In this document: positions 43,625 through 51,845 of the stretch, piece after piece
How positions within the stretch are numbered: position 1 is the first letter of the stretch
Layout of the letters: every line of letters starts with the position of its first letter
Origin: Halostella litorea
GTDB lineage: Archaea; Halobacteriota; Halobacteria; Halobacteriales; Natronoarchaeaceae
Assembly: GCF_004785955.1 (NCBI RefSeq)
Contig: NZ_SJER01000009.1
Span: 31,939-95,938, forward strand
DNA length: 64,000 bases
Direction of reading: 5' to 3'
The notes under the pieces: model-generated
Seen by the model: the letters and a program-made list of their open reading frames with translations, nothing else
Databases searched by the model: none
Told to the model about the DNA's origin: nothing
Position numbers and translations under genes: made by a program

Positions 43625-44316
43625 GTCTCGGTGAACGCGAAGACGAGCTGCTGGATACGCTGGAGGCCGTTATTGACGCTGACCTGCCATACGTCCTCGT
43701 CGGTGGGTGGGCGATTGCGGCGTTCAATCAGCGCTTCACCACGGACGTCGACGTCGTCATTCCGGCCCAAGCGGTCGACGACTACACGGACCTTCTCACC
43801 GACCGCGGCTACGAGAAAACGGCCGATGTCGAGCGAAACGAACTCTACGAGGGCCGGACTATCCGGTTTACGAAAGATATCGGGAATCCGGTTCAGTTCG
43901 ACGCGATGGTGGACGCGCTGGGCTGTCGCCAGACGGAAGCTGAATGGTCGTATCGCTATCTGGCCCAGCACTCTGTCACCGAGGAACTGCGAACCGGGCG
44001 CCCGGTAACAGCCAGGATTCCGGAACGGGAGTTGCTGTTTGCAGTAAAACTTCACAGTGGCCGCAAGGCGGACTCCCGGGATCTGGTGGTGCTGGCTGCT
44101 GGCGCGGATTTCGACCGGATCGCGACCCATCTGCATCGCGGGAAATCCAAGAAGCTCGCTGGTCGCATCGAGACTGTCCTCGACCGACTCACGTCGGAGG
44201 ATTTCGCGGACGCATTCAAAGGGGTCTTCGAACAGCAGACGGTTCCCGAACAGGATATCGATGCTGTCGTTGAGTTCCTTCGTGACCAGCAGCGCCGAAT
44301 CGATTCTGAACTATAG
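43621..44316 (+). CDS. DNA polymerase-beta-like nucleotidyltransferase (putative toxin)
   Basis: A 231-residue protein. The NTase core is VLVGGWAIAAFNQRFTTDVD with G28-G29 and the metal-binding D42 and D44, followed by the FTKDIGNPVQFDAMVD segment for the third acidic residue. The helical C-terminus includes ELLFAVKLHSGRKADSRDL, the KxxA/RxKDxxD feature of AbiEii/MenT-type enzymes. Those toxins transfer nucleotides to tRNA 3' ends or proteins. It overlaps the HTH gene by four bases. Confidence 0.7.
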   Translation: MSLGEREDELLDTLEAVIDADLPYVLVGGWAIAAFNQRFTTDVDVVIPAQAVDDYTDLLTDRGYEKTADVERNELYEGRTIRFTKDIGNPVQFDAMVDALGCRQTEAEWSYRYLAQHSVTEELRTGRPVTARIPERELLFAVKLHSGRKADSRDLVVLAAGADFDRIATHLHRGKSKKLAGRIETVLDRLTSEDFADAFKGVFEQQTVPEQDIDAVVEFLRDQQRRIDSEL

Positions 44317-44381
44317 CATCGACTGTCGGTGGGCTATGTCTTGGGACCGATCGAAACACGCAGGGTCGGACGTCGAACGAA

Positions 44382-44422
44382 TTAACCAATAGAGTGGGAT
44401 AGTACCCCCAGATGTTGGTTAA
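44382..44422. repeat. 41-bp spaced inverted repeat, copy C
   Basis: TTAACCAATA (44382-44391, one change) and TGTTGGTTAA (44413-44422) with 21 bases between. It is in a convergent intergenic gap, so no gene start is next to it. Confidence 0.65.
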
Positions 44423-44440
44423 CAGCCGGGGAAGGCGTGT

Positions 44441-45367
44441 TCAGCCCTCTACAACTGTGTCGATGATCTCCTGAGCGGTCGAACTGATCCGCCCGAGACG
44501 CTCCTGAATGCTCTCCGCATCGTCGTCCTGCCACGCGGCAAGATAGAACGCTGATCCGCTCGTATCCAGGTTGAAATACCGCCCGACGATGTACGCAACG
44601 GCTTCCGCTTCGACCTCGCGTTTTGCGCGCACGGGCTCGTCGTCGCCCTCGAAATGGAGCAGCGCGTGGGCATACTCGTGAATCAGCGTCACCGCGAGAT
44701 CGGCTTGATTCGAGCGGGCTTTCGCTTCGACGACAGGTTGGCATTCGTGGAGGTTCCGGTGTTTGCAGACGCCTTTCGCGTCGCCATGCTCCCACTCAGC
44801 AGCGTCGACGACACGGACGTCGATATCGAGCGTAGTTGCTGCATTGAGGAGTGCTGGTACCAGGTCGTCGGCGTTACCAGTGGCCTCGGTTTCCAACTCG
44901 GGGAGCGGTTCGCCCTCGGTTTGAGACACATCGAAGACTGCCGTTGGTTTGAATCCAACCAGTCCTTTGGACCACTCCTCGGGCGGCGTCTCGTCATAGT
45001 CACAGTCGCTTTGCTCGTGGTAACTCGGTGAGTTCTCGCACTCAGGGCACTGCTTCGTAATAATGGGTGCCCAGATCCAGATCGCCTGTTCGCCCTCTTG
45101 GACGTGCCGGTCGAACTCCGACCGCCACGTATTGTAGCCCGCTACGCGGGTTGCCTCGGGACACTGGAGCTTGATCAAGAGGGTGTTGCGATGGGAGTAG
45201 TCGTGGAACCGGGACTGGACATCGAGCCACTCCTGGAACTGTTGGCTGGCTTTTGCCTCGTCGACGTCTGCGACGAGCTCGTCGATCCAGTCTTCGATGG
45301 TACTGTGCATCTCGTCGTGTCGGGTGTCGGTCTCCTCGAACGAGATCCCCGACTCACTGGCTGTCAT
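44441..45367 (-). CDS. ardC: ArdC-like antirestriction protein with zincin domain
   Basis: About 308 residues from ATG 45367; in-frame ATGs at 45370, 45379 and 45382 are alternatives. The N-terminal part (EWLDVQSRFHDYSHRNTLLI) is the ssDNA-binding ArdC domain. A zinc-binding CPEC ... C insert follows. A metallopeptidase-like motif HEYAH begins at about residue 230, followed by EVEAEAVAYIVG, giving HExxH plus a distal Glu. ArdC proteins of conjugative plasmids protect incoming DNA from host restriction. It suits a mobile element that also carries its own restriction systems. A T-run/stem-loop leader precedes it. Confidence 0.75.
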   Translation of the reverse strand: MTASESGISFEETDTRHDEMHSTIEDWIDELVADVDEAKASQQFQEWLDVQSRFHDYSHRNTLLIKLQCPEATRVAGYNTWRSEFDRHVQEGEQAIWIWAPIITKQCPECENSPSYHEQSDCDYDETPPEEWSKGLVGFKPTAVFDVSQTEGEPLPELETEATGNADDLVPALLNAATTLDIDVRVVDAAEWEHGDAKGVCKHRNLHECQPVVEAKARSNQADLAVTLIHEYAHALLHFEGDDEPVRAKREVEAEAVAYIVGRYFNLDTSGSAFYLAAWQDDDAESIQERLGRISSTAQEIIDTVVEG

Positions 45368-45416
45368 CATGGATTGCATCACATCGAGTACGACGACGTC
45401 TCCGAGAAGTCAGGAC

Positions 45417-45447
45417 GCGCCGCACCCCTCGGGGGCGCACAATAAAC
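45417..45447 (-). promoter_or_regulatory. T-run plus stem-loop leader (copy 2) before the ArdC-like gene
   Basis: On the minus strand GTTTATTG precedes stem GCGCC/GGCGC (plus arms 45417-45421 and 45434-45438) with loop CCCGAGGGGTGC. Confidence 0.6.
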
Positions 45448-45529
45448 ATCGGCGCGACTTCGGGGGTTTAGATCGGGGCTGCTATCGGAGGCTGGGATTA
45501 ACAACCAGTGCGACACAATCACCGGGAGG

Positions 45530-45685
45530 ATGGGTCTCGTCGAAACGCTCCGCGGGGTCGTTGGTACTCGCACGTCCGTGACATCCACCCTGTATGAGTG
45601 CCGACACTGCGGAACGACCCTTTCCGAGGACGCTGAAACGTGTCCGACCTGTGGTGGAGATGACGTTGCATGCTACCGGTTCTAA
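45530..45685 (+). CDS. 51-residue zinc-ribbon protein
   Basis: Short gene beginning MGLVETLRGVVGTR and carrying YECRHCGTTLSEDAETCPTC, a four-Cys zinc ribbon (CxxC ... CxxC), ending DDVACYRF. Haloarchaeal genomes hold many near-identical small zinc-ribbon proteins of about 50 residues with this Met-Gly-Leu start and YRF/YEF-type end. GGGAGG just before the ATG could act as a Shine-Dalgarno but is very close. It is divergent from the ArdC-like gene. Confidence 0.75.
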   Translation: MGLVETLRGVVGTRTSVTSTLYECRHCGTTLSEDAETCPTCGGDDVACYRF

Positions 45686-45780
45686 GTAACCGTCCTCCTA
45701 TCTGCACAGGTTGCGGTCAGACTCGTTTCTGTTCGAGATAGTCCCCGGTCAAACACCCCGCAGTGTGAATGTGGGATCGG

Positions 45781-46128
45781 TTATCGAAGCGCTGTCTTCT
45801 CGTCAGCGAAGCCGACCGTGACGAGATACTCGAGGAACGCGTCGAACTGGTCGACATCGCTCGGCGTGTCCGCCGCGAGGTGTCGTGCCCACTCGATGGC
45901 CCACTGGAACGCAGGATCGGTTCCGCCCTTGCCATGTATATACCACCAGCGGGCGGCCTTCAGGACGACGAGCGGATTCGTCGGCGGCTGCTCGCTCGCG
46001 AGTCCACGAGTGATCGACCGGATCTCCTCGGGTACCTCAGCGGGATCGACCTCGCCTGATTGGGTGTTCGATACGTCGACTGGAATGTCGTCAATCGAGA
46101 CGTCGTTCGGACGCTGTTGTTGACTCAC
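45781..46128 (-). CDS. Small acidic protein of unknown function
   Basis: 115 residues, Asp/Glu-rich at the start, with a Trp-rich helical centre (VLKAARWWYIHGKGG) and FQWAIEWARHLAAD later. No Cys or membrane segment. It belongs to the run of small minus-strand genes that each carry a stem-loop leader, which suggests common regulation. I do not recognise it. Confidence 0.6.
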   Translation of the reverse strand: MSQQQRPNDVSIDDIPVDVSNTQSGEVDPAEVPEEIRSITRGLASEQPPTNPLVVLKAARWWYIHGKGGTDPAFQWAIEWARHLAADTPSDVDQFDAFLEYLVTVGFADEKTALR

Positions 46129-46163
46129 GGAAAATCACCATCTCTGAGGACTCTCTGGATCGA

Positions 46164-46194
46164 GCCCTCGCTCTCTCTGGAGGGCGCGAAAAAC
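46164..46194 (-). promoter_or_regulatory. T-run plus stem-loop leader (copy 3)
   Basis: Minus strand GTTTTTCGC, then stem GCCCT/AGGGC (plus arms 46164-46168 and 46181-46185) with a GAGAGAG-containing loop that departs from the usual GGGTG core. Confidence 0.4.
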
Positions 46195-46205
46195 AGCTCG
46201 CTGCG

Positions 46206-46739
46206 TCACGCCGGCGGGAGGTAGACGCTCTGCTCGCCGGCGACTTCCTCAAGGTTATTTCGATGGCGGTGGGCGAAGTAGCAGTCGTAGCTGCAGTAGC
46301 CACAGAGAGCCCCAGTATCGTATTCGGCAACGAATGGACCGCGCTGAGTCATCCAGACGTTGGCTTCGCATTCGGTACACGCAGCACCATCTAGATCCCC
46401 CGGCGATGGCCCCTCATACTCGATCTCGAAGGAGTCGTCCTGTGGTGTCGATTCGGGCCAAACACCTTGGGCCTGCCAGAATTCCTTGAGACGGGCGAGA
46501 CTGTGGCGGACCGTCTTGCGAACCGTGACGTGGTCAGTGTCGCGACCGCTGTCGTCCCACCCGTCAGCCGTCCAGAACTCTCCGAACTGCGCCCCGCGAT
46601 GCAGGCCGTTCCAGTCGAGACCGGCAATGTCGGCCGGTGGATCGTCCGTGAGCGTCGGTCGGGTCAGTTGCTCGATGACGTCGGGATCAGCCGAGGTCCG
46701 TGACTGTACATGCGAGCGTGGGTCGATGATTCCACTCAT
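46206..46739 (-). CDS. Small zinc-binding protein of unknown function
   Basis: 177 residues. The C-terminal third has CTEC ... CGYC plus a nearby Cys and His pair (SYDCYFAHRH), a likely zinc site. The middle contains a TVRKTVRHSLARLKEFW helix. It lies between two leader stem-loops in the minus-strand series. Role unknown. Confidence 0.65.
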   Translation of the reverse strand: MSGIIDPRSHVQSRTSADPDVIEQLTRPTLTDDPPADIAGLDWNGLHRGAQFGEFWTADGWDDSGRDTDHVTVRKTVRHSLARLKEFWQAQGVWPESTPQDDSFEIEYEGPSPGDLDGAACTECEANVWMTQRGPFVAEYDTGALCGYCSYDCYFAHRHRNNLEEVAGEQSVYLPPA

Positions 46740-46769
46740 AGGTTGGTTCGCGGGAGCCTCGTTCGCTCA

Positions 46770-46800
46770 CCCCCGCACCCCTCTCGGGGGTTCAAAAAAC
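46770..46800 (-). promoter_or_regulatory. T-run plus stem-loop leader (copy 4)
   Basis: Minus strand GTTTTTTGAA, then stem CCCCC/GGGGG (plus arms 46770-46774 and 46786-46790) with loop GAGAGGGGTGC; 31 bases before the ATG at 46739. Confidence 0.65.
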
Positions 46801-46861
46801 AGGACGGGCTGTGTTCGACAACGTATTTGACAGTTGCAACGCACTGTCCAGGTATATCGGG

Positions 46862-48226
46862 ATGGCTGTACTGGACGATCTCTCGGGGTTCGAGTTCGAG
46901 GACGTGATGGAGGACGTGTTCCGCAACCTCGGCTACGAGAACGTCCGCCAGGCCGAGAAGACGGCCGACGAGGGCCGCGACGTCCTGATGGAGGATGTCG
47001 TCGACGGCACGCGGCGTGCGATCATCGTCGAGTGCAAGCACACGGGGACGGTCGGGCGGCCGGTCGTCCAGAAGCTCCATTCGGCGATCGCGACGTTCGA
47101 CTTCGACGGCCCCAAACGCGGCATGGTCGTCACGACCGGCCGGTTCACGAACCCTGCTCAAGAGTACGCCCAGCGCCTCCAGCAAAATGACGACCCCCAT
47201 CCAATCGAGTTGCTTGATGGCGAGGACCTCCGGGAGATCGCCGACGAGATCGGTCTCGACCTCTACAACGGGCGCATCGAGATTCTCTGCGACGATACCC
47301 TACGCCCGTACGACCCGGCCGTCGACGTCGACGCGCCCGTCGCGGAGGCGTTCCGCGACATCGAGAACATCGAGGCCGCCGACCTCCCAGAACCGCATTC
47401 GTCGGTGACGTTCCGCCCGGTGGTCGCGGTTATCGCGGACACGAACGCCGTCTTCGAGACGTCGGTAGGCGTCATTCACCGGGTCAACGACCGGACGCGA
47501 TTCGTTGCCCACGCCGAACGCGGGCAGCCGCAGGTCGTCGACGAGGACGTCGCAACGATGGTCACCGAGAACCTCCACGCGACGGTCGACCTCGATACCG
47601 AGCAGTTCGCGGAGGTGTTCGACGACGTCGAGGAGCGCCGGTTCGGGCAGACCCAAACGGAGTACAAGGAGTGGGCCGTCGAGCGGCTCCAGCAGCACCA
47701 CACGACGACGGTCACCTACACCGGTGACAACAACGTCACGTACAACAAGACTTGCGAGCCGAACCGCTCGGACATCTCCGTGCAGTCGATCGAGCCCGTA
47801 TACCTCCCCGAGGTTCGGCACACGACCGACCTCCAGGAGTACACCTATCCCTACGAGTACTACGCGGCAGGCCCGTCACGAGTGACAGCGGAGGACGGCA
47901 TCCACCGCTGCGTCCATTGTGACACGAGCGGCGGCGACGAGACGTACACCTACTGTCCGAACTGCGGGGCCATCGCCTGCTCCAGCCACACCAAAACGGA
48001 GCGGCTGGAAGGCGAACCGGTCTGTACGGGCTGCGCGGTGACGGAACGGTTCGCATTGAAGACGAAGTACTTCTACGACGAGGAGAATCTCGAGGCTTTC
48101 CGCGAGGAGTACGCCGCGATGCCGATCCACGAGAAGGTGATGGAGAACAAGTTGCTCGCTGGAGGGTGTGTGGTCGCGACGCTGCTGCTCGTCGTCGGCC
48201 TGCTCGCCATCGGTGGCATCATTTAG
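46862..48226 (+). CDS. Mrr-like restriction endonuclease with zinc ribbon and C-terminal membrane segment
   Basis: 454 residues from ATG 46862 (MAVLDDLSGFEFE); the open frame from 46811 precedes it. The N-terminal Mrr-type PD-(D/E)XK core has FEDVMEDVFRNLGY, DEGRD (D40), and IIVECKH with E57 and K59, then a QKLHSAI helix. A double zinc ribbon follows near 353-390 (CVHCDTSGGD, CPNCG, CTGC). The protein ends in a single hydrophobic helix (VVATLLLVVGLLAIGGII) at the extreme C-terminus, so it may be tethered to the membrane. Mrr enzymes cut modified DNA; membrane attachment would place the nuclease at the entry point of foreign DNA. Confidence 0.78.
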   Translation: MAVLDDLSGFEFEDVMEDVFRNLGYENVRQAEKTADEGRDVLMEDVVDGTRRAIIVECKHTGTVGRPVVQKLHSAIATFDFDGPKRGMVVTTGRFTNPAQEYAQRLQQNDDPHPIELLDGEDLREIADEIGLDLYNGRIEILCDDTLRPYDPAVDVDAPVAEAFRDIENIEAADLPEPHSSVTFRPVVAVIADTNAVFETSVGVIHRVNDRTRFVAHAERGQPQVVDEDVATMVTENLHATVDLDTEQFAEVFDDVEERRFGQTQTEYKEWAVERLQQHHTTTVTYTGDNNVTYNKTCEPNRSDISVQSIEPVYLPEVRHTTDLQEYTYPYEYYAAGPSRVTAEDGIHRCVHCDTSGGDETYTYCPNCGAIACSSHTKTERLEGEPVCTGCAVTERFALKTKYFYDEENLEAFREEYAAMPIHEKVMENKLLAGGCVVATLLLVVGLLAIGGII

Positions 48227-48244
48227 ATTTGCAGCAGTGCTTCG

Positions 48245-48640
48245 CTAAGCCAAATGAGAAACCTCCGAAGGTTCCTCGGCGTCGTCGAACTCACCACGTT
48301 CGACCGGCTCCCAGTCCTCATCTGGCTTCGGACTCCACCAGTCGACCTCATAGTCGGCTGGGGCACCGAGGATCTTCACCCGCGCCGACCCATCGGGTAG
48401 GTCGCGACGGAGCTTCTCGTCGACGTGGAGGTTCCACGTTGAGTGGGTGTCGAAGCAGGCGAGGACGGCCTCCTCGTAGCCGCGTGTCTCTCGGGATTCT
48501 TGGAGTTCGACCTGCGTGTTGCAGTTCTTGCAGAACACACCTTCGAACGGAATGTGACTGAATACCTGGTGCCCGCAGACGGGACACCAGAGGAACTCGA
48601 ACAGTGCTTCGCTGTGGCGGTCGATAACTTCCAGACTCAT
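48245..48640 (-). CDS. Small zinc-binding protein
   Basis: 131 residues from ATG 48640 (MSLEVIDRHSEALFEFLW); the frame extends to 48775 but that part covers a leader stem-loop. It has CPVCGHQVF and CKNCNTQVEL zinc knuckles about 18 residues apart, then an acidic Pro-rich tail. A paralogue-like zinc protein follows upstream. Function unknown. Confidence 0.68.
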   Translation of the reverse strand: MSLEVIDRHSEALFEFLWCPVCGHQVFSHIPFEGVFCKNCNTQVELQESRETRGYEEAVLACFDTHSTWNLHVDEKLRRDLPDGSARVKILGAPADYEVDWWSPKPDEDWEPVERGEFDDAEEPSEVSHLA

Positions 48641-48664
48641 CTGTGGATCTGGCCCGATTGAGAC

Positions 48665-48691
48665 GGGCCACCCATTCCGGCCCAAAATAAA
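48665..48691 (-). promoter_or_regulatory. T-run plus stem-loop leader (copy 5)
   Basis: Minus strand GTTTATTTT, then stem GGGCC/GGCCC (plus arms 48665-48669 and 48679-48683) with loop GGAATGGGT; 25 bases before the ATG at 48640. Confidence 0.65.
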
Positions 48692-48717
48692 CATCACCGC
48701 AGAAACGTTCCCATCAA

Positions 48718-49083
48718 TCAGCGCTCGGCGCCGTACACGATTCTCGAGGATGCTTCGTACCCACAGCTCCGACACTCAAACCAGCGCTGAACCTTCGCGC
48801 AGTCAGCCGTTTTCCCACCGATTGCCACGTCGCTGTTCGGACACTCGGGACAACTCAGTTCGGGCGCTGGCCGTTCCTGGAGCTCATCACGGAACGATTT
48901 CGCGTCTTTCGTCTCGTACCCCCGCGACCACACTGGGTAGCCGTCGACGAGGATTGTGCCACGCCACTTGTAGCGGTACGAGTCCGGTGCTCGGTGTAGG
49001 ACAGCGCGAGCGCCGGTCTCGGTATTCCGGTATGCGAGTGTGGGCGTGCGGCTCTCGCGCTTCCAATTTGTGATTCGAGCCAT
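48718..49083 (-). CDS. Small zinc-ribbon protein
   Basis: 121 residues: a basic N-terminal beta-rich half (RYKWRGTILVDGYPVWSRG) and a C-terminal zinc ribbon CPEC ... CRSC with a further Cys between. Its ATG is 3 bases from the stop of the gene upstream, so both are read from one transcript. No family name. Confidence 0.65.
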   Translation of the reverse strand: MARITNWKRESRTPTLAYRNTETGARAVLHRAPDSYRYKWRGTILVDGYPVWSRGYETKDAKSFRDELQERPAPELSCPECPNSDVAIGGKTADCAKVQRWFECRSCGYEASSRIVYGAER

Positions 49084-49086
49084 CTG

Positions 49087-49578
49087 TTAGAAGTGGACGT
49101 CGGCGGGCACGATCCAGAGCTCCTCGCTCTCTTCCAGCACTCGATCCAGCTGCTCACGGTGACGGATACCGTTCGCATATTCGTTGTACAGGAAGATCGT
49201 TGGCCCGTCGTAGGCGCCGACCTGGTGGAACGCGTGCCGAGCGAGATCTTCGTCGCGCATAATCTCCTCGTCGGAGAGTTCGTCAAGTGCTTCTCTCACC
49301 CGTTCGAGATTCCGCTCGAACTCCTCTTTCGTCGCCTCCCAGCCACGCTCAAGCAGGTCTTGGCCGTCATCGGAGTCGACGGGGGCTGCAGTCGGCAACT
49401 CACCCCATCGCGCCTTCCCCGCAACGGACGTGTCCTCCTCATCGAAAGTCACGTGGTAGTCGAAGACGGCGCCGGCATGTGGGTCCGCGCCGACCAGGCG
49501 GTCGAATACCGTCTTTCCGGTGGCCAGTGCGTCGTCGTGGGTCGATTCTTCTACCAGAGCGTAAATCACCATGTGCAT
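49087..49578 (-). CDS. Small acidic protein of unknown function
   Basis: 163 residues from ATG 49578 (MHMVIYALVEES). In-frame GTG codons at 49605 and 49626 are alternatives, and the first fits the usual 25-31 base distance from the leader stem-loop. The start looks like a beta strand, the middle is Glu-rich helix, and there is no Cys. It is followed by the zinc-ribbon gene with a 3-base gap. Not recognised. Confidence 0.6.
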   Translation of the reverse strand: MHMVIYALVEESTHDDALATGKTVFDRLVGADPHAGAVFDYHVTFDEEDTSVAGKARWGELPTAAPVDSDDGQDLLERGWEATKEEFERNLERVREALDELSDEEIMRDEDLARHAFHQVGAYDGPTIFLYNEYANGIRHREQLDRVLEESEELWIVPADVHF

Positions 49579-49633
49579 CTCGAACACCTCGAAGCGCCGA
49601 CGCACCGGGAATGATTGCTCGCTCACTCCTGCT

Positions 49634-49665
49634 GCGCCGGCACCCATCGCCGGCGCTCGAAAAAC
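49634..49665 (-). promoter_or_regulatory. T-run plus stem-loop leader (copy 6)
   Basis: Minus strand GTTTTTCGA, then an 8-bp stem GCGCCGGC/GCCGGCGC (plus arms 49634-49641 and 49649-49656) with loop GATGGGT. This is the longest perfect stem of the family. Confidence 0.7.
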
Positions 49666-49684
49666 CTGATCTAGCGGTCGAGTC

Positions 49685-50107
49685 TTAGGACTCGTTCGCT
49701 CGGTCGACTGTGATGGTCAGATCGCCCGACGCGTAGTCGGCCTCGAAGTCGACGGTGAACGCATCCGAGTCGTACGCGGCGTGGTAGGCACGGTGTCGTT
49801 CGAGTGATCCCGTCGCCTTGAAGTGGAAGAACGCAGCTGCAGTGTAGGGCTTGCTCTGGGTTTCGACCTGCGTCTCAACTGACGCCGGAAGTGCGATCTG
49901 TGGCGTGTCCGTGTCAATACTCGCAGCGAACTTCTTCGCTTCCTCGACGGTCGCCTGCGAATGTGCGGGCGTCTCGCCGGTTAGCACGTTTACCGGTGTT
50001 TCCGTGTCGTCGGTGAACAGGACATCGTGGAAGGTGCGCGTCCCGAGGACTGCGTCGGGGTCTAACTCGCAATCGTGGAATGGGTCGTCGTCTGGTTTCT
50101 CGGACAT
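49685..50107 (-). CDS. Small acidic protein of unknown function
   Basis: 140 residues, Asp/Thr-rich, with two beta-rich halves and a histidine-containing centre (FFHFKATGSLERHRAYHAAY). No zinc site or membrane segment. It is preceded by leader copy 7, 20 bases before the ATG. Not recognised. Confidence 0.6.
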   Translation of the reverse strand: MSEKPDDDPFHDCELDPDAVLGTRTFHDVLFTDDTETPVNVLTGETPAHSQATVEEAKKFAASIDTDTPQIALPASVETQVETQSKPYTAAAFFHFKATGSLERHRAYHAAYDSDAFTVDFEADYASGDLTITVDRANES

Positions 50108-50126
50108 TAAATCACGAGCCTACGGC

Positions 50127-50158
50127 GGGGCTCACCCATTCTAGCCCCTGAAAAACAC
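50127..50158 (-). promoter_or_regulatory. T-run plus stem-loop leader (copy 7)
   Basis: Minus strand GTTTTTCA, then stem GGGGC/GCCCC (plus arms 50127-50131 and 50144-50148) with loop TAGAATGGGTGA. Confidence 0.65.
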
Positions 50159-50235
50159 CATTTGCTGAGAATACCAGAAAACGATTCACATTGACTGTGT
50201 TCGGATTCCCGAACCGATCAATACAGGGGTGCGGG

Positions 50236-50472
50236 TTAGCTCCTGAGGGGCCGTCCCTTCTCGAAGTCGGGGCCTTTCTTTACAACGTTGTTCTCCCTAC
50301 CTAATTTGACCAACCCCTCTTCCACTAATTCTTCCAAGGGCCTGTGACTCAGTTCAAGTCGGAGCTTTGCAACGGCTTCACTGGCAGAGGGGATATCGTC
50401 ACGCGGTCTCTCCGAAGACCGAACTTGGTCACCCATTAAGAAATGTACGTCCCCTTCACGGATGAGTTTCAT
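50236..50472 (-). CDS. Small winged-helix-like protein
   Basis: 78 residues: SEAVAKLRLELSHRPLEELVEEGLVKLGRENNVVKKG reads as two helices and a wing, so a small DNA-binding protein is plausible. It lacks the leader stem-loop of its neighbours, and its DNA is AT-richer. The start is the ATG at 50472. Could be a regulator of the neighbouring genes. Confidence 0.5.
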   Translation of the reverse strand: MKLIREGDVHFLMGDQVRSSERPRDDIPSASEAVAKLRLELSHRPLEELVEEGLVKLGRENNVVKKGPDFEKGRPLRS

Positions 50473-50628
50473 AGTTTTTCACGCAGACTATGTGTTTGAA
50501 CAAGTGGGTGACACCCTCCACCCCTCGCCCAGTATTCGCACATTTGAATCTGGTGCACCTTTCTCAGACTGAACACAGCACTATGTGTAGAGATGTATGG
50601 TACCACTTCGGGGCTAGAGCAAATTGGC

Positions 50629-51291
50629 CTACGACTTGCGAAGACTCGCCTTCTCGAAGGGTGATTCCCCGGTCGGAATGAGCAGCTCCTGTCGATCCCC
50701 GACCCGCTCAGCGAGCTTCTGTTTCAGATACTGTCTCGCCGTCGACGGCGTGAGGACTCCCTTGTCGAGCATGTCGCCGACGACGTCTTTGAGGGCCGCG
50801 AACTGGCCCTGCAGGTGGCCGTCGCCGACCGGCTCGCCGTCGTACCAGCGCACCGTCGCGAGCGCGCCGTTCCCGACGGTCTCTCCCTGTTCGACCGTCT
50901 CCGAGTCGTACTTCAGGCCGAACCACAGCGTCCGATAGGCGGTCACCTCGAACGTCGTCGACACCACGAAGAACGCCTCGTGGTGGAGGTAGTCGAGGTG
51001 GTCAGCAACGATCTCGTCGAGGGTGAGCCCGGTGGCGCGGGGCTTCGGCTCGACGACCGACGACGGACGATCCTCGCCGGTGAGGTAGCCGTCGACCGCA
51101 TCTGCCTCAAGGCCATCGGCCAGTTCAGCCAGCAGCTGTTTCGCCCACTTGGAGTCGGTGTCGTCGCCACCGAACGGCGACTCAGCCGAGATTCGGTGCT
51201 TGAGCTTCAGGTTCGCTGCGCCCCAATGACTGTAGTGGAGCGTGTACTGTCCGTCCGTGCGTTCGTACGCAACGAGTGCGCGGTGTCCCAT
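50629..51291 (-). CDS. Conserved-looking haloarchaeal protein of unknown function
   Basis: 220 residues beginning MGHRALVAYERTDGQYTLHY, a start I associate with a haloarchaeal family without known role. It continues with a SHWGAANLKLKHRI segment, an acidic central part and a basic C-terminus. No Cys cluster. It carries leader copy 8, 37 bases before the ATG. Confidence 0.68.
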   Translation of the reverse strand: MGHRALVAYERTDGQYTLHYSHWGAANLKLKHRISAESPFGGDDTDSKWAKQLLAELADGLEADAVDGYLTGEDRPSSVVEPKPRATGLTLDEIVADHLDYLHHEAFFVVSTTFEVTAYRTLWFGLKYDSETVEQGETVGNGALATVRWYDGEPVGDGHLQGQFAALKDVVGDMLDKGVLTPSTARQYLKQKLAERVGDRQELLIPTGESPFEKASLRKS

Positions 51292-51327
51292 CGAGCAATC
51301 ACCTCACGGGGCGACCGCGACTGGATC

Positions 51328-51357
51328 GCCCCGCACCCCTCCCGGGGGACGAACAAC
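51328..51357 (-). promoter_or_regulatory. T-run plus stem-loop leader (copy 8)
   Basis: Minus strand GTTGTTCG, then stem CCCC/GGGG (plus arms 51329-51332 and 51344-51348) with loop GGGAGGGGTGC. Confidence 0.6.
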
Positions 51358-51358
51358 T

Positions 51359-51739
51359 CTACTCGTCGATCGGGTCGGGGGAACTGAGGTCCGCGTGGAG
51401 GACTTCGCCATCGCGAACGACGTACCGCTTCGCCAGCACGGGAAACCGGCACTTGGTAAATCCGGCTGTCTGGATGTCGAATTCTTCGTCCGGTTCGAGA
51501 TACTCCGCGAGCGACTGGAGGAACTCGTGGGTGACGATGCCACCGTCGTAGTCAGGAAGACCGTTCTCACGGGCCTCGTACACTTCGAAGCTGTCGTAGC
51601 CCCAGATGATCAGTTCGCCGTCGTCGTCCACCTCCCAGTTGAGCGTCCCGAAGCAGTGGTTCTCACAGAGCTCGCGGACTGCCTGTGAGTCTGTTACGAG
51701 CGCGCCGGTCGATGTCGTTGCGGCTTGGAGTGTTGCCAT
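51359..51739 (-). CDS. Small acidic protein of unknown function
   Basis: 126 residues with an alpha/beta pattern; the phrase GELIIWGYDSFEVYEARENG and a C-terminal VLAKRYVVRDGEVLHAD are the best marks. Two Cys residues are too far apart for a zinc knuckle. Leader copy 9 lies 26 bases before its ATG. Not recognised. Confidence 0.6.
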   Translation of the reverse strand: MATLQAATTSTGALVTDSQAVRELCENHCFGTLNWEVDDDGELIIWGYDSFEVYEARENGLPDYDGGIVTHEFLQSLAEYLEPDEEFDIQTAGFTKCRFPVLAKRYVVRDGEVLHADLSSPDPIDE

Positions 51740-51764
51740 GGGTTGTTCTCGGGAGCGGTCTCGC

Positions 51765-51797
51765 GCCCCCGCACCCCTTCAGGGGGCGAACAACCGC
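51765..51797 (-). promoter_or_regulatory. T-run plus stem-loop leader (copy 9)
   Basis: Minus strand GGTTGTTC, then 6-bp stem GCCCCC/GGGGGC (plus arms 51765-51770 and 51782-51787) with loop TGAAGGGGTGC. Confidence 0.65.
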
Positions 51798-51845
51798 TCA
51801 CGCTGTGTCAGCCACAGGACGCCGCATTGCCGATGCGTCGTGCGG

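Noticed and set aside
47300..47821. 173-codon minus-strand frame inside the Mrr-like gene
   Set aside because: Arg/Val/Asp-rich mirror frame of a well-supported coding region.
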